Assembly: GCA_964036665.1 (NCBI GenBank)
Contig: OZ038527.1
Span: 27,315,901 to 27,379,900 of the forward strand
Source: Gordius sp. MW1
Taxonomy: Eukaryota > Nematomorpha > Gordioida > Gordea > Gordiidae
Direction: 5' to 3'
Length of the DNA stretch: 64,000 nucleotides
Every line of letters begins with the position of its first letter. Positions within the stretch are counted from its first letter, which is position 1. A model generated the notes under the pieces. That model was not told the DNA's origin. It did not search any database and was given only the letters and a program-made list of their open reading frames with translations. A program made the translations under genes and the position numbers. Below, one piece after another: positions 23,156 through 34,109 of this stretch.

Positions 23156-24303
23156 TAGTGTTTCGATCTCGTCTCGTCTCGGTCTCGAATACAAAATCTC
23201 GTCTCGTCTCGGGAGCGATTAGGAAAATCTCGATCTCGTCTCGTCTCGGTCTAGAAAAATCTCGGTCTCGTCTCGTCTCGACGAGAATTCTCGTCTCGTC
23301 TCGACTTTTAAAAAAAAATATATACGGAATAAAAATTTCTCCTATTTTATTAAAAATATAAATAAGTGTTCAAAAATCCAAATGGCAAATTTTATATTTT
23401 TGGAAAAACTTTAATACACAAACTTTTTAAAGATTTAGCGGGACACGACATCTCATTGACAATATAAAGATATGAATTAACTCATAAAGATAACATTTTC
23501 TATAAAAAGTGCAGACTAAAAAAACTATAAATAAATTTGAAATATAAAAGATTAAATTTTATTGTTCTAGCAAATTATAATATTTGCATCAAATTCACTG
23601 TGTCTGTCAACTATAAATGGACTTCGAAAATTATAAGTTCGCTTATAGTTGATATAGTTGCATAAGTGAGCAAAATGAGACCCTTTATTAACCTTTGCTA
23701 ATGATTCAAAGTAGACCTTAACATATTTAAGGCAAACGTTTAAGTCCATTAATATAACCATCATCAGTTATAGCCCATAGTGTTTATTGCATGTTTATGC
23801 GAGTGACATTTAATGATGTTATTATTATTTATAGAATTGATAACTAGTTGCAGAAATTAAAACGTTGTAAAACAACAATAAAAGCAGCATTTTTATAGAA
23901 TTAAGAACATAAGGTTTTAAACTTTAAATTAAAGAGTACGTATTTAAATGTATGACAAAAATCAACCATACTTAGGTAAATGATTGCCAAATTTTATTTT
24001 TTTTGCAAAAATATATAATATTTACTACACTTGTGAATTTTTTTAATATTAAATATATTCCATACATATTGATTTACACTTAATACCTTAAATGTAAATT
24101 AAAATACACAATAATTTACTAAAATCTAACGATCAATAAAAAGTCGAGATCTCGCCGAGAAAATCTCGTATCGTCTCGTCTCGACATCAAAATTCTCGTC
24201 TCGATCTCGACTCCATTTTTCAAATTCTCGTCTCGTCTCGTCTCGGTTTTTCGAGACGAGACGAGACGAGACCGAGATTTTTCTCGGTTTTTCCGCATCA
24301 CTA
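23156..24303 (+). mobile_element. hAT-like element with CTCGT/GAGACG subterminal arrays
   Basis: Termini are TAGTG...CACTA with a perfect 8-bp target duplication, TATGCAAT (23148-23155 and 24304-24311), the hallmark of hAT elements. Element D has the uninterrupted site (27015-27022), which confirms the insertion. About 140 bp at the left and 180 bp at the right consist of TCTCGTCTCG-type repeats that are inverted relative to one another, the usual position of transposase-binding repeats. The interior is AT-rich; the minus-strand frame at 23567-23764 (65 codons) has no transposase motifs, so the copy is non-autonomous. Related copies: 38786-39875 (inverted orientation) and 52130-52430 (decayed). 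Confidence 0.9.
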
Positions 24304-24435
24304 TATGCAATTTAACTAGTTTTGGTTATATAATAAATATAGATAAAAGTTGTTTACTTTTAATGCTATGCAATTTAACTAGTTATAAATAAACATAAAT
24401 AAAAGTTGTTTACTTTTTAATTGCTATGCAATTTA

Positions 24436-25465
24436 ACTAGTTTTGGGGTTGGAATCCCGGAGTTTTTTTTGACTCTTATGATTGTTCTTGTTACTATCAT
24501 TGATAATAAGAATTTTTGGCCGTCCGCTGGCTGCTGACCAATGAAAAAAATGACCATTGGCCAAAATGTGAATCGAAATGATTTTTTTCGTTTTTTTTGA
24601 CTATTATGATTGTTCCTGTTTCTACCATTGCTATTATGACTTTTTGGCCGTCCGCTGGCTGCTGACCAATGTTATATAATAAACATAAATAAAAGTTGTT
24701 TACTTTTAATTGCTATGCAATTTAACTAGTTTTTGGGTTAGAATCCCGGAGTTTTTTTTGACTTTTATGATTGTTCTTGTTACTATCATTGATAATAAGA
24801 CTTTTTGGCCGTCCGTTGGCTGCTGACCAATGAAAAAAATGACCATTGGCCAAAATGTGAATCCGAGTTTATTTTTTCGTTTTTTTTTTGACTATTATGA
24901 TTGTTCCTGTTACTACCATTGCTATTATGACTTTTTGGCCGTCCGCTGGCTCCTGACCGATGGAAAAAAATGACCATTGGCCAAAATGTGAATCGAAATT
25001 ATTTTTTTCGTTTTTTTTGACTATTATGATTGTTCCTGTTCCTACCATTGCTATTATGACTTTTTGGCCGTCCGCTGGCTGCTGACCAATGGAAAAAAAT
25101 GACCATTGGCCAAAATGTGATTCGAAAATTTTTTTTTCGTTTTTTTTACTCTTGTGAATTTACATCCACTTTTACCGTGTCCTGGCTGCTGACCAATGGA
25201 AAAAAATGACCATTGGCCAAAATGTGAATCCGAGTTTATTTTTTCGTTTTTTTTGACTATTATGATTGTTCCTGTTACTACCATTGCTATTATGACTTTT
25301 TGGCCGTCCGCTGGCTCCTTACCGATGGAAAAAATGACCATTGGCCAAAATGTGATTCGAAAATTTTTTTTTTCGTTTTTTTTTGACTTATGAATTTATA
25401 ACCACTTTTACCGTGTCCTGGCTGCTTACCAATGAAAAAAAATGACCATTGGCCAAATTTTATAT
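24436..25465 (+). repeat. Minisatellite array in element C
   Basis: About eight units of the 105-129-bp repeat with the CCAATGG/CCATTGG hairpin, in the same order as in element D. One unit (24660-24720) is split by a 58-bp repeat exactly as in B and D. Confidence 0.9.
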
Positions 25466-26171
25466 ATAACCTAAAAATTTATTATAGATGGTCTAACAGA
25501 CAGCCAACTATGTAATATATATTTTTAACCTTATAAATGCATATATATTTTTTTATTGGGTTAATATATTTCATTTAATTAGATTGTGATTTCATAGAAA
25601 ACCTAAAAAGTAATATTTAAAAAAATAATATAGGTATTAGATTCTAATTTACGATAAAATATATCGATAGAAACTAACACAAAATTCGAAACCTCCTTCA
25701 AAGGTATAAGCATAGCCCGTTATTTCTAATTAAATTGAATCTACTATTAAACTCAAACACGAATTGTACTTTATTAGATGGCGCGCGTAAGTTTATATAA
25801 TTAGTAAAATTTTTCTACGTGTCATAGATATTACACCGCGTGTGGCAGGGAAATGTCCGATATTTTTAAAATGAAAAGGTATTTTAGGAATCTGAAAAGG
25901 TTATTTTACCCCCGGCCGCCCTGGGCACCTACGGGTAAAGTTTCGAGCGAATCGGGCTGGTAGTTTAAGAATTTAGCCCTTTTTTAAAACTAAAAAAAAC
26001 TTTTTTTTTAATTTTTTTTTTACATTAAATTAATATTTTGTTTTTGTTAATAGTTGTGTTTTATGTTTAGAAAATCAATATATTTCGTCGGTCAGTAGCC
26101 AGCGGACGGTCAAAAAGTCATATTAATTTCATCATCTATATAAATAGCATAATAACTTCTACTATTTTAAA

Positions 26172-26243
26172 GCCAGCATGGTATAGTGGTTATAGCGCAG
26201 GCTTGTGAATTGGAGGTGTGGGGTTCAAGTCAGGGAGGGGACA
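26172..26243 (+). other. tRNA-derived segment in element C
   Basis: GCCAGCATGGTATAGTGGTT resembles the 5' half of animal tRNA-His, with the A-box TGGTATAGTGG. A GTG triplet lies in the anticodon-loop position and GGTTCAAGTCA is a near B box, followed by a long T-run (Pol III terminator). The acceptor stem does not pair and the anticodon stem is poor, so this is a tRNA-derived relic or SINE head, not a working tRNA. It lies between minisatellite units in opposite orientation (about 26090 and 26320). Confidence 0.55.
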
Positions 26244-27149
26244 AATTTTTTTTTTTAATTTTTTTAAATTAAATTAATATTTGTTCATGTTAATACCAAT
26301 GATAATATGAATTTTTGACCGTCCGCTGGCTACTGACCAATAAAAAAATGACCATTGGCCAAATAAATCGAAATTTTTTTTCGTTTTTGAATTGGTTAAC
26401 ATTGATAATTACCCTATGTCCTCCCCTACAAGGGCCTATAACTAATTAACTAATTATTTTGCATCTAATACCCCCTATAGGCATTCTCGCCCCTTCCCAC
26501 CTTTCTCGCCCATAAATTGCATAGCAAATATGCTACGTTTATACGGAGTATAGAAGAGTTCCCCCTTCCCCTCTTCCCTTCCCCTACTCCCCTTCCCTTC
26601 TCCCCCTTCCCACGAGGGCCGAAGGCCCGAGTTTTTATATTAATTGCTATGCAATTTATGGGATCGTTTTTTGGTGTCCGTCCGTCGTCCGTCGTCCGTC
26701 GTCCGTCGTCCGTCGTCCGTTACCCTCCCTATCTATTTGCATTGGGTATATTAGGTTATCGCTTTTTTTAACTTAATGGATGAGAAAGAGGTGCCCCACC
26801 CCTCATCTCTATCTCCCTCGCTGTGTTATTTTTTGAATTAATGCATAAGAGGTGCCCCACCCCTCATCTCTATCTCTCTCGGTGTGTTATATATAAGATT
26901 TGTTAAATTATCTATTATATAATAAACATAAATAAAAGTTGTTTACTTTTAATTGCTATGCAATTTAACTAGTTATATAATAAACATAAATAAAAGTTGT
27001 TTACTTTTAATTGCTATGCAATTTAACTAGTTTTGGTTATATAATAAATATAGATAAAAGTTGTTTACTTTTAATGCTATGCAATTTAACTAGTCATAAA
27101 TAAACATAAATAAAAGTTGTTTACTTTTTAATTGCTATGCAATTTAACT

Positions 27150-28175
27150 AGTTTTGGGGTTGGAATCCCGGAGTTTTTTTTGACTCTTATGATTGTTCTT
27201 GTTACTATCATTGATAATAAGAATTTTTGGCCGTCCGCTGGCTGCTGACCAATGAAAAAAATGACCATTGGCCAAAATGTGAATCGAAATGATTTTTTTC
27301 GTTTTTTTTGACTATTATGATTGTTCCTGTTTCTACCATTGCTATTATGACTTTTTGGCCGTCCGCTGGCTGCTGACCAATGTTATATAATAAACATAAA
27401 TAAAAGTTGTTTACTTTTAATTGCTATGCAATTTAACTAGTTTTTGGGTTAGAATCCCGGAGTTTTTTTTGACTTTTATGATTGTTCTTGTTACTATCAT
27501 TGATAATAAGACTTTTTGGCCGTCCGTTGGCTGCTGACCAATGAAAAAAATGACCATTGGCCAAAATGTGAATCCGAGTTTATTTTTTCGTTTTTTTTTT
27601 GACTATTATGATTGTTCCTGTTACTACCATTGCTATTATGACTTTTTGGCCGTCCGCTGGCTCCTGACCGATGGAAAAAAATGACCATTGGCCAAAATGT
27701 GAATCGAAATTATTTTTTTCGTTTTTTTTGACTATTATGATTGTTCCTGTTCCTACCATTGCTATTATGACTTTTTGGCCGTCCGCTGGCTGCTGACCAA
27801 TGGAAAAAAATGACCATTGGCCAAAATGTGATTCGAAAATTTTTTTTTCGTTTTTTTTACTCTTGTGAATTTATATCCACTTTTACCGTGTGCTGGCTGC
27901 TGACCAATGGAAAAAAATGACCATTGGCCAAAATGTGAATCCGAGTTTATTTTTTCGTTTTTTTTGACTATTATGATTGTTCCTGTTACTACCATTGCTA
28001 TTATGACTTTTTGGCCGTCCGCTGGCTCCTGACCGATGGAAAAAATGACCATTGGCCAAAATGTGATTCGAAAATTTTTTTTTTCGTTTTTTTTTGACTT
28101 ATGAATTTATAACCACTTTTACCGTGTCCTGGCTGCTTACCAATGAAAAAAAATGACCATTGGCCAAATTTTATA
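27150..28175 (+). repeat. Minisatellite array in element D
   Basis: Same units in the same order as 24436-25465 in element C, with isolated substitutions (for example GTGTGCTGG for GTGTCCTGG). Confidence 0.9.
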
Positions 28176-28882
28176 TATAACCTAAAAATTTATTATAGAT
28201 GGTCTAACAGACAGCCAACTATGTAATATATATTTTTAACCTTATAAATGCATATATATTTTTTTATTGGGTTAATATATTTCATTTAATTAGATTGTGA
28301 TTTCATAGAAAACCTAAAAAGTAATATTTAAAAAAATAATATAGGTATTAGATTCTAATTTACGATAAAATATATCGATAAAAACTAACACAAAATTCGA
28401 AACCTCCTTCAAAGGTATAAGCATAGCCCGTTATTTCTAATTAAATTGAATCTACTATTAAACTCAAACACGAATTGTACTTTATTAGATGGCGCGCGTA
28501 AGTTTATATAATTAGTAAAATTTTTCTACGTGTCATAGATATTACACCGCGTGTGGCAGGGAAATGTCCGATATTTTTAAAATGAAAAGGTATTTTAGGA
28601 ATCTGAAAAGGTTATTTTACCCCCGGCCGCCCTGGGCACCTACGGGTAAAGTTTCGAGCGAATCGGGCTGGTAGTTTAAGAATTTAGCCCTTTTTTAAAA
28701 CTAAAAAAAACTTTTTTTTTAATTTTTTTTTTACATTAAACTAATATTTTGTTTTTGTTAATAGTTGTGTTTTATGTTTAGAAAATCAATATATTTCGTC
28801 GGTCAGTAGCCAGCGGACGGTCAAAAAGTCATATTAATTTCATCATCTATATAAATAACATAATAACTTCTACTATTTTAAA

Positions 28883-28954
28883 GCCAGCATGGTATAGTGG
28901 TTATAGCGCAGGCTTGTGAACTGGAGGTGTGGGGTTCAAGTCAGGGAGGGGACA
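28883..28954 (+). other. tRNA-derived segment in element D
   Basis: Copy of the tRNA-His-like segment in element C (26172-26243), differing by one base near the anticodon arm. The same A box, B-box-like sequence and T-run are present. Confidence 0.55.
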
Positions 28955-29414
28955 AATTTTTTTTTTTAATTTTTTTAAATTAAATTAATATTTGTTCATG
29001 TTAATACCAATGATAATATGAATTTTTGACCGTCCGCTGGCTACTGACCAATAAAAAAATGACCATTGGCCAAATAAATCGAAATTTTTTTTCGTTTTTG
29101 AATTGGTTAACATTGATAATTACCCTATGTCCTCCCCTACAAGGGCCTATAACTAATTAACTAATTATTTTGCATCTAATACCCCCTATAGGCATTCTCG
29201 CCCCTTCCCACCTTTCTCGCCCATAAATTGCATAGCAAATATGCTACGTTTATACGGAGTATAGAAGAGTTCCCCCTTCCCCTCTTCCCTTCCCCTACTC
29301 CCCTTCCCTTCTCCCCCTTCCCACGAGGGCCGAAGGCCCGAGTTTAGTATTTCGGTTCGAAAATTTTATTTGAAAAAATATTCGATTCGAGAGTCGTCGA
29401 ATATTAAAATAAGG

Positions 29415-29644
29415 ATGTCATTGTATAAAATCGGTGGATTTAGATTGATAGCGTAGGTAGAGGTAAATAGAACGAGATATTTCTGGCTATAAAAGCCCAT
29501 CTTCAGGGGAAACTAAAATCTTCCCCCTTTTTTATTTTTATTATTTTTTCCCCTGATAATGGGCTTTTATAGCCAGAAATATCGCGTGCCATTTCCCTTT
29601 ACCTACGCTATCAATGCAAATCCACCTATTTTATACAATGACAT
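29415..29644. mobile_element. Fold-back MITE, 230 bp
   Basis: Arms of about 95 bp start ATGTCATTGTATAAAAT and end CAATGACAT, with a spacer of roughly 35 bp rich in T and C (CTTCCCCC). Arms match at most positions, including GGCTATAAAAGCCCAT and GATAGCGTAGGTA. No clear target duplication. It lies in a region of TTCGAATCGAAT-type simple sequence. Confidence 0.75.
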
Positions 29645-30455
29645 TTATATAAACGGATTGAAAATTTTTGATTACATATAAAAATAAGGATTCAAATTCG
29701 ATTTGAAAAAATTTTTGAGATTCGAATTCGATTCGAATATTTTTCAAGTATGTATATAAATAAAATCTAGTCATATATAATGCATATCAAAATATATTAT
29801 TTTTAGTTTAATGATTTATGTTAAAGTTTAATGGATAAGTACAAAAACAATAATAAACATTTTAATAGTTGACGCAAAATGTTGGCAAAAATATTGGAAA
29901 TTTTTTTAAGTTGAACCTTATATTCAAAGTGCTATTTTTATATTTTGTATATGCTTACAAAATTTAAATTTAGTGATCGGGGAAAATAACTAATTTGCGG
30001 AAAGAAGAAAACAGCTTAATTATTTTCGTTTTTTATATTTGGAAATTGGAATAACTATCAAGAATAACTAATTTTTCTAATCCCTTTTTAAAGATTCTAT
30101 TCGGATTTTTGAATCTCATCAGGTAAATATTCGAATCGAGATTTAGACCTAAGGATTCGGATTCAAAATTTCGGCTCGAATTCGAATCGAATATTTCCCG
30201 GAGGCGTACTTTCCACCATTCCAATATTTCTATTTTTTATCGTTGATCTTTAACTTTATGTAGGTGTCGATTTTCTTTACTTTATGAAATTCTTTCGGAA
30301 TATTTTCAGCTATTAGGAGTAGATTTTTTTGTTCTATAATTTATTTATATTAGAAAAAGCGCAAAATAAATGAATTAATAACTTGTAATTAATTTTTTTT
30401 TGTAATTATTGTTTTAAACAGAATAAAAGACTATTTAGGCTACAACTTCTAAATT
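29645..30455. other. AT-rich sequence with TTCGAATCG-type simple repeats
   Basis: Words such as ATTCGAATCG and TTCGATTCG recur at 29.36-29.74 and 30.11-30.20 kb and match the left flank of element C at 22.74 kb. The C/D pair therefore appears to have inserted into an older repeat of this kind. No gene. Confidence 0.5.
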
Positions 30456-30459
30456 ATTC

Positions 30460-30572
30460 CGGGGCGAGCCTATAATTTATAAATTAGGCCCGGCCCGGAA
30501 TTTTAAAGCCTCAAAATTTAAGGTCCGCCGGGCCCGGTCCGAGCCTTGGGCCGCCCGTGCAGGTCTCTAACT
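30460..30572. repeat. GC-rich hAT-like terminal tract ending GCAGGTCTCTA
   Basis: GGCCCGGCCCGG and GCCGGGCCCGG words ending in CCCGTGCAGGTCTCTA. The complement begins TAGAGACCTGCACGG, like the end at 61.43 kb. Confidence 0.5.
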
Positions 30573-30849
30573 ATCACACAAGATTCATGTATAATATTTG
30601 ATTAAATATTTGAAGAGGCAAAATACAATAAAAAATCCATTTATAATTTTTTAAAGAGATAAAGTAAGTTTATTGATATATATTTAAACATAACATTCAA
30701 AATATTATATGAGTAATATGTCCATATCTTCCTCTTTTAATGAGGTCAGGAATACAAACAAAATTTGAAATTAAATTTTACAATTGAGATTGCTATTGAT
30801 TGTTTCAATAAAAATGCGGGAGAATATTTAGAGGGAAGGGATCGCCTGA

Positions 30850-32650
30850 TTTTTTTGAGTAAATCCAATGCCATTTTTTCATAGGATCCTGCAGGAGGAA
30901 ACTATTGGGATCAAAATACTTGACTTCAAGAGGGCCTTGTATTTTTGGAGCTAGCGTTCAGCAACGGCCATGGGGTCATAATTAATATTAGAGGGGGCAA
31001 ATAAGTCAATGCATGTAAAATCCCATTTAAAAAGGAGACCGTTTTCCCATGAGACGTGTAAGGAAGCGTCAGGACGCATTTGACCTTCAAGGGATGGATC
31101 TGAAGGTTCATGTATAGATGGAATGGTCTTTTTAAGGGCTGTCTGGATAATGGAATTTAGAGTGTCGCAAGTGTCGAAATTTATTCAGCCTGAGGTGTAA
31201 TGGGTGGCGTGGTTCTTTATCAACTGGCAAGTTGGAATTTGTACAAGCATATGCTTTGGTGTGTAAAATTCCAAGGCGCTATTTTGTAGGATAACTCGCA
31301 ATCCTCTAACATCATGTTGTAGAATTTGCTAGAAAAAGCCTAAAGCCATTCATGTCCAGATTTATCAAACATTAAAGATCCAATGTTGTAGTGTGTTTGG
31401 TATCGCAGCTCGAAGGAGATAAGCAACAGAGCGCGAAACTTAACAAGCATCCCAATCCGTTTGATTTGGTGCTTTTAGTGGCGAAGTTTCTGATATAACA
31501 TTTAAATTCCAAAGGATAGGGACTGTAAAAATGTCTTATCGTGGGAGTATGAAATTAATTTAGCGACGATAGATTTTGTGAAGTGGGAAGATATAAATGA
31601 GGCGAGTGATAAGGAGCTGGATGAACGAATTCTCAGACCTCCAGATTTTGTTGATAATGTGGCTTGTAGCCAGGTGTTAATATCGATTGATAAGTCGAGG
31701 GCGGCTTCGATGACAGATTTTATGTGGGATGCAAAGGATGGATGGATGTCAGTTATGCTGCCAGAATAAACTTCGTTTTAGCGTCTAATGATAGGTTAGT
31801 AATATTCTTTATGTTAAGACCTTTGACCAGCTCTTCCGGGATACCCGATAGGGTGGCATCGTCGAGGTACCATACTTTAAACTTCAAATTGCATTTGTCG
31901 TTGTTTTTGCCTATTATTGGTATAATGGCGATAAATAAAGGCGCGTTATTTTAATTTAACCACGCAAGAAAGTAAAATACCCGTCTATATTGCTAAAATT
32001 TTTGAAAATACGACAAAATTAAAGCTTAAGGTTTAAAATTATCTTTTTGGGCCAAGGGGGTCCCTATGTTGTATCCCATCAGCTGAATCACTAACAAATT
32101 ATCCAAATTTTAAAATAAACGGGGTGCCATAACTTAAAAGAATATATTTCGCATATTGAGGAAAAGCAACAATTAAAGTAAAAATGAAATTTGATTTACG
32201 TTATTAAAGTCGTTGTGAAAGTTTATGAAGAACTCGCTGGGTGGTAAATTTTCAAAGGTCAATCTAGCAAGTGAGTAGTTATTTTACACCCCCCTTTAAC
32301 AGCATGAGACATTAGAGATGGGGATAAATGGTGCTTGATTGCTTTGCATATAACTTTGGATATGATTCTCCGAAAAACTTTGCTGATGGCAATAGGTCTT
32401 AAAGTTTCGTTCTGTTTTTGAATAGCAAGTAGCTTGGCCCCAAAGATTATTAGTCAGACTTCTTGAAAAATGTTGCCATTAATAATTAAATCGCAAAATT
32501 TAGTTAGTCCAGCGAGTAAAATTGAAGAGTTGATATTTTCAATTTAAACAAGACCTTGAATATAAATTGGTTTAATACCATCCAAACCTGCAGCAGAGTC
32601 ACTGGGAAGGATTGGATTGCTTCACTAAGTTCTGAGGATTCTAAGGTTGG
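30850..32650 (-). pseudogene. RLE-type non-LTR retrotransposon relic (SLACS-like RT)
   Basis: On the minus strand, from high to low coordinate, frames give: AGLDGI (about 32.6 kb); FGAKLLAIQKQNETLRPIAI and SKVFRR (about 32.4 kb), a reverse transcriptase segment; WYLDDATLSG (about 31.88 kb), carrying the YLDD catalytic box; LQATLSTKSGGLRIRSSSSL followed by SLASFISS (about 31.65 kb); and MRPDASLHVSW with LFKWDFTCIDLFAPSNI (about 31.0 kb), a PD...WD endonuclease-like motif. The order matches the family in which RT is followed by a restriction-like endonuclease. Numerous stops and frameshifts make it dead. The relic at 17.0-17.86 kb is the same family. Confidence 0.7.
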
Positions 32651-32915
32651 GTTTGATGGCAAGTGGAAGAAAACTGAAACAAATGTTTAAATGACGTCAA
32701 AACGACCAAAAAAGCGTTCCTTAAGATGCTAATATATTATATTAAAATTGATAGTTTAAATAACTTGTTTTCTATTTTAAAGTCGACAGTGCAAATTAAT
32801 TGGGTTTTAATATATATTTTAGAATTTTTATATTTTTAACTAGCTCTAAAAGGATAGACAATAAGTATGTTACACATATTAAAAAGCTACAGCACCTTAA
32901 TACGAATTGGGTTAA
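32651..32915. other. AT-rich sequence
   Basis: Short AT-rich stretch between the non-LTR relic and the palindrome-rich repeat; no feature seen. Confidence 0.4.
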
Positions 32916-32917
32916 AA

Positions 32918-33275
32918 ATGCCACAGTCCAAAACGCCACACTGAATATCACGAAAAATTAAATCTCAAATGGGGAGGGAATTTGATGTGCATTTAATCCT
33001 AACCGTAACCTAAAACACTGACCTAAAACACTACCCTGAATCTTAACCCTGTCCCTTAAAGTTTTATAGTGCAGCAATAATAGTTAAATGCATACGCATG
33101 CGCATTATTAAAATGCGCAGCTATCTGATTGGTCTGTTAAATGCATACGCATGCGCATTATAAAAATGGAAATTATGCGCTTGCGCAATGAGTAATTTGA
33201 TTTACGAATCTCACGATCGTGAGATTTGTAAAACGTGAGATTTAGTTGTATTTTGGACTGTGGTATTTTGAAATG
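32918..33275. mobile_element. Possible short inverted-repeat element rich in palindromes
   Basis: CCACAGTCCAAAA at about 32930 is inverted as TTTTGGACTGTGG at about 33254. Inside are two copies of TGCATACGCATGCGCATTA, a GCGCTTGCGCA word, a perfect 20-bp palindrome (AATCTCACGATCGTGAGATT) near 33217, and AAATCTCA words in both arms. The TGCGCATGCGCA-like words resemble NRF1 sites. A MITE is likely; no target duplication is clear. Confidence 0.45.
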
Positions 33276-33279
33276 ATAC

Positions 33280-34100
33280 CCCTTAATACTATGTGGAGTC
33301 AGCTTCTTGAAATATTTAAATGTATAGTTTCTTTAAACATTCCATTGGTCAGGTTTGACCCTAAGCGCTTTAAATTAAGATTGTGATAGTTTGAAATAAT
33401 AGCCATTATCTGCAGCAAGGTAAATATTTACAGCATGCAAAAAGTGAATTTTTTAAAAAAACGAGTGTTCGCTATTGAAAATCTGTGATCTGTAGTGTAA
33501 TTTCATAAAATTTAAATAATTTTTTAGCCTATTCAATTAATTTTAAATAGCTCCTAGGACCTTCACCGTTTTTTTACAGAGCTATAATGATCTTATTTTA
33601 GCTAGATTTATTAAAATCATACATGTATGTATATCGTTATATATGGTTATCTCTTTCAACGCATTACGAGTCTCACTCATTTATATATTATTTGATAAGC
33701 ACTTTATATTATCCTCTATTATAATACAAAAAGTGGGAAATATATAACAATAGATAAAAAATATTTGTTGGGTATCTCTATATAAAGTATTAAAAATCAC
33801 AATTTATTTAGTAGTTTGAGTGTGTGTCTCGCTTGTAGGTTCAAATCCCGTACCTATCTGTTTTTATTTAAACAACTTAAAAACACCTTGAATAAAATTT
33901 TTGAGCAAATAATTAAAAATCTTAACATTCAAATAAAAACTGTTAATAAAAAACTTAGCAAATTAAATAAAAAACTTGGAAAATTGCGAAAAAAAACTTT
34001 GCAATTTAAATGCATGCAAAATAATTTGTTGCCTTATGAATTTATATTAAGCGAACGATTGAGGTGTTGTCCATTCTTCCTTTGTAATTTATAACAAAAT
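33280..34100. other. AT-rich sequence with an isolated B-box-like motif
   Basis: TAGGTTCAAATCCCGTACCTA at about 33836 looks like a tRNA T-arm, but no complete tRNA can be folded around it. A 92-codon frame at 33816-34094 is Lys/Asn/Leu-rich, carries no recognisable domain and partly reads through this motif, so it is not called as a gene. Confidence 0.4.
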
Positions 34101-34109
34101 ATGTCGTAG

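Larger units (their letters stand above)
22760..26631 (+). mobile_element. Composite element C (Helentron/DINE-1-like, carries a hAT insertion)
   Basis: Same architecture as B: TAATTGCTATGCAATTTATG start, GTCCGTC 7-bp repeats, two GGTGCCCCACCCCTC blocks, 58-bp repeats, minisatellite, tRNA-like segment, inverted 5' sequence at 26508-26527 and GGGCC-GAA-GGCCC hairpin at the tip. A 1148-bp hAT-like element sits at 23156-24303 in one of the 58-bp repeats. Without that insertion and its 8-bp duplication the length is 2716 bp, exactly 14 bp (two 7-bp GTCCGTC units) longer than element D. The two copies differ by only about ten substitutions over roughly 2.3 kb. Confidence 0.7.
26641..29342 (+). mobile_element. 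Composite element D (tandem partner of C, 2.7 kb)
   Basis: Begins nine bases (TTTTTATAT) after the end of C in the same orientation. Contains GTCCGTC repeats, GGTGCCCCACCCCTC blocks, 58-bp repeats (26926-27150), minisatellite (27150-28175), inverted minisatellite piece, tRNA-like segment (28883-28954), the inverted 5' sequence (29219-29238) and the hairpin tip followed by GAG and TTT. The site occupied by the hAT element in C is empty. Head-to-tail near-identical copies fit a rolling-circle product or a recent tandem duplication. Confidence 0.7.

Noticed and set aside
13461..25460. CRISPR-like array
   Set aside because: Units are contiguous tandem repeats without unique spacers, in animal transposon context.
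26172..26243. Functional tRNA-His gene
   Set aside because: The acceptor stem does not pair and the anticodon stem is poor; the copy lies in a mobile element.
24786..28052. Minus- and plus-strand frames of 63-95 codons in elements C and D
   Set aside because: Identical pairs because C and D are duplicates; they come from the minisatellite and are not genes.
33816..34094. 92-codon Lys-rich frame and a T-arm-like motif
   Set aside because: Composition is that of AT-rich DNA, and no complete tRNA or protein domain could be found.
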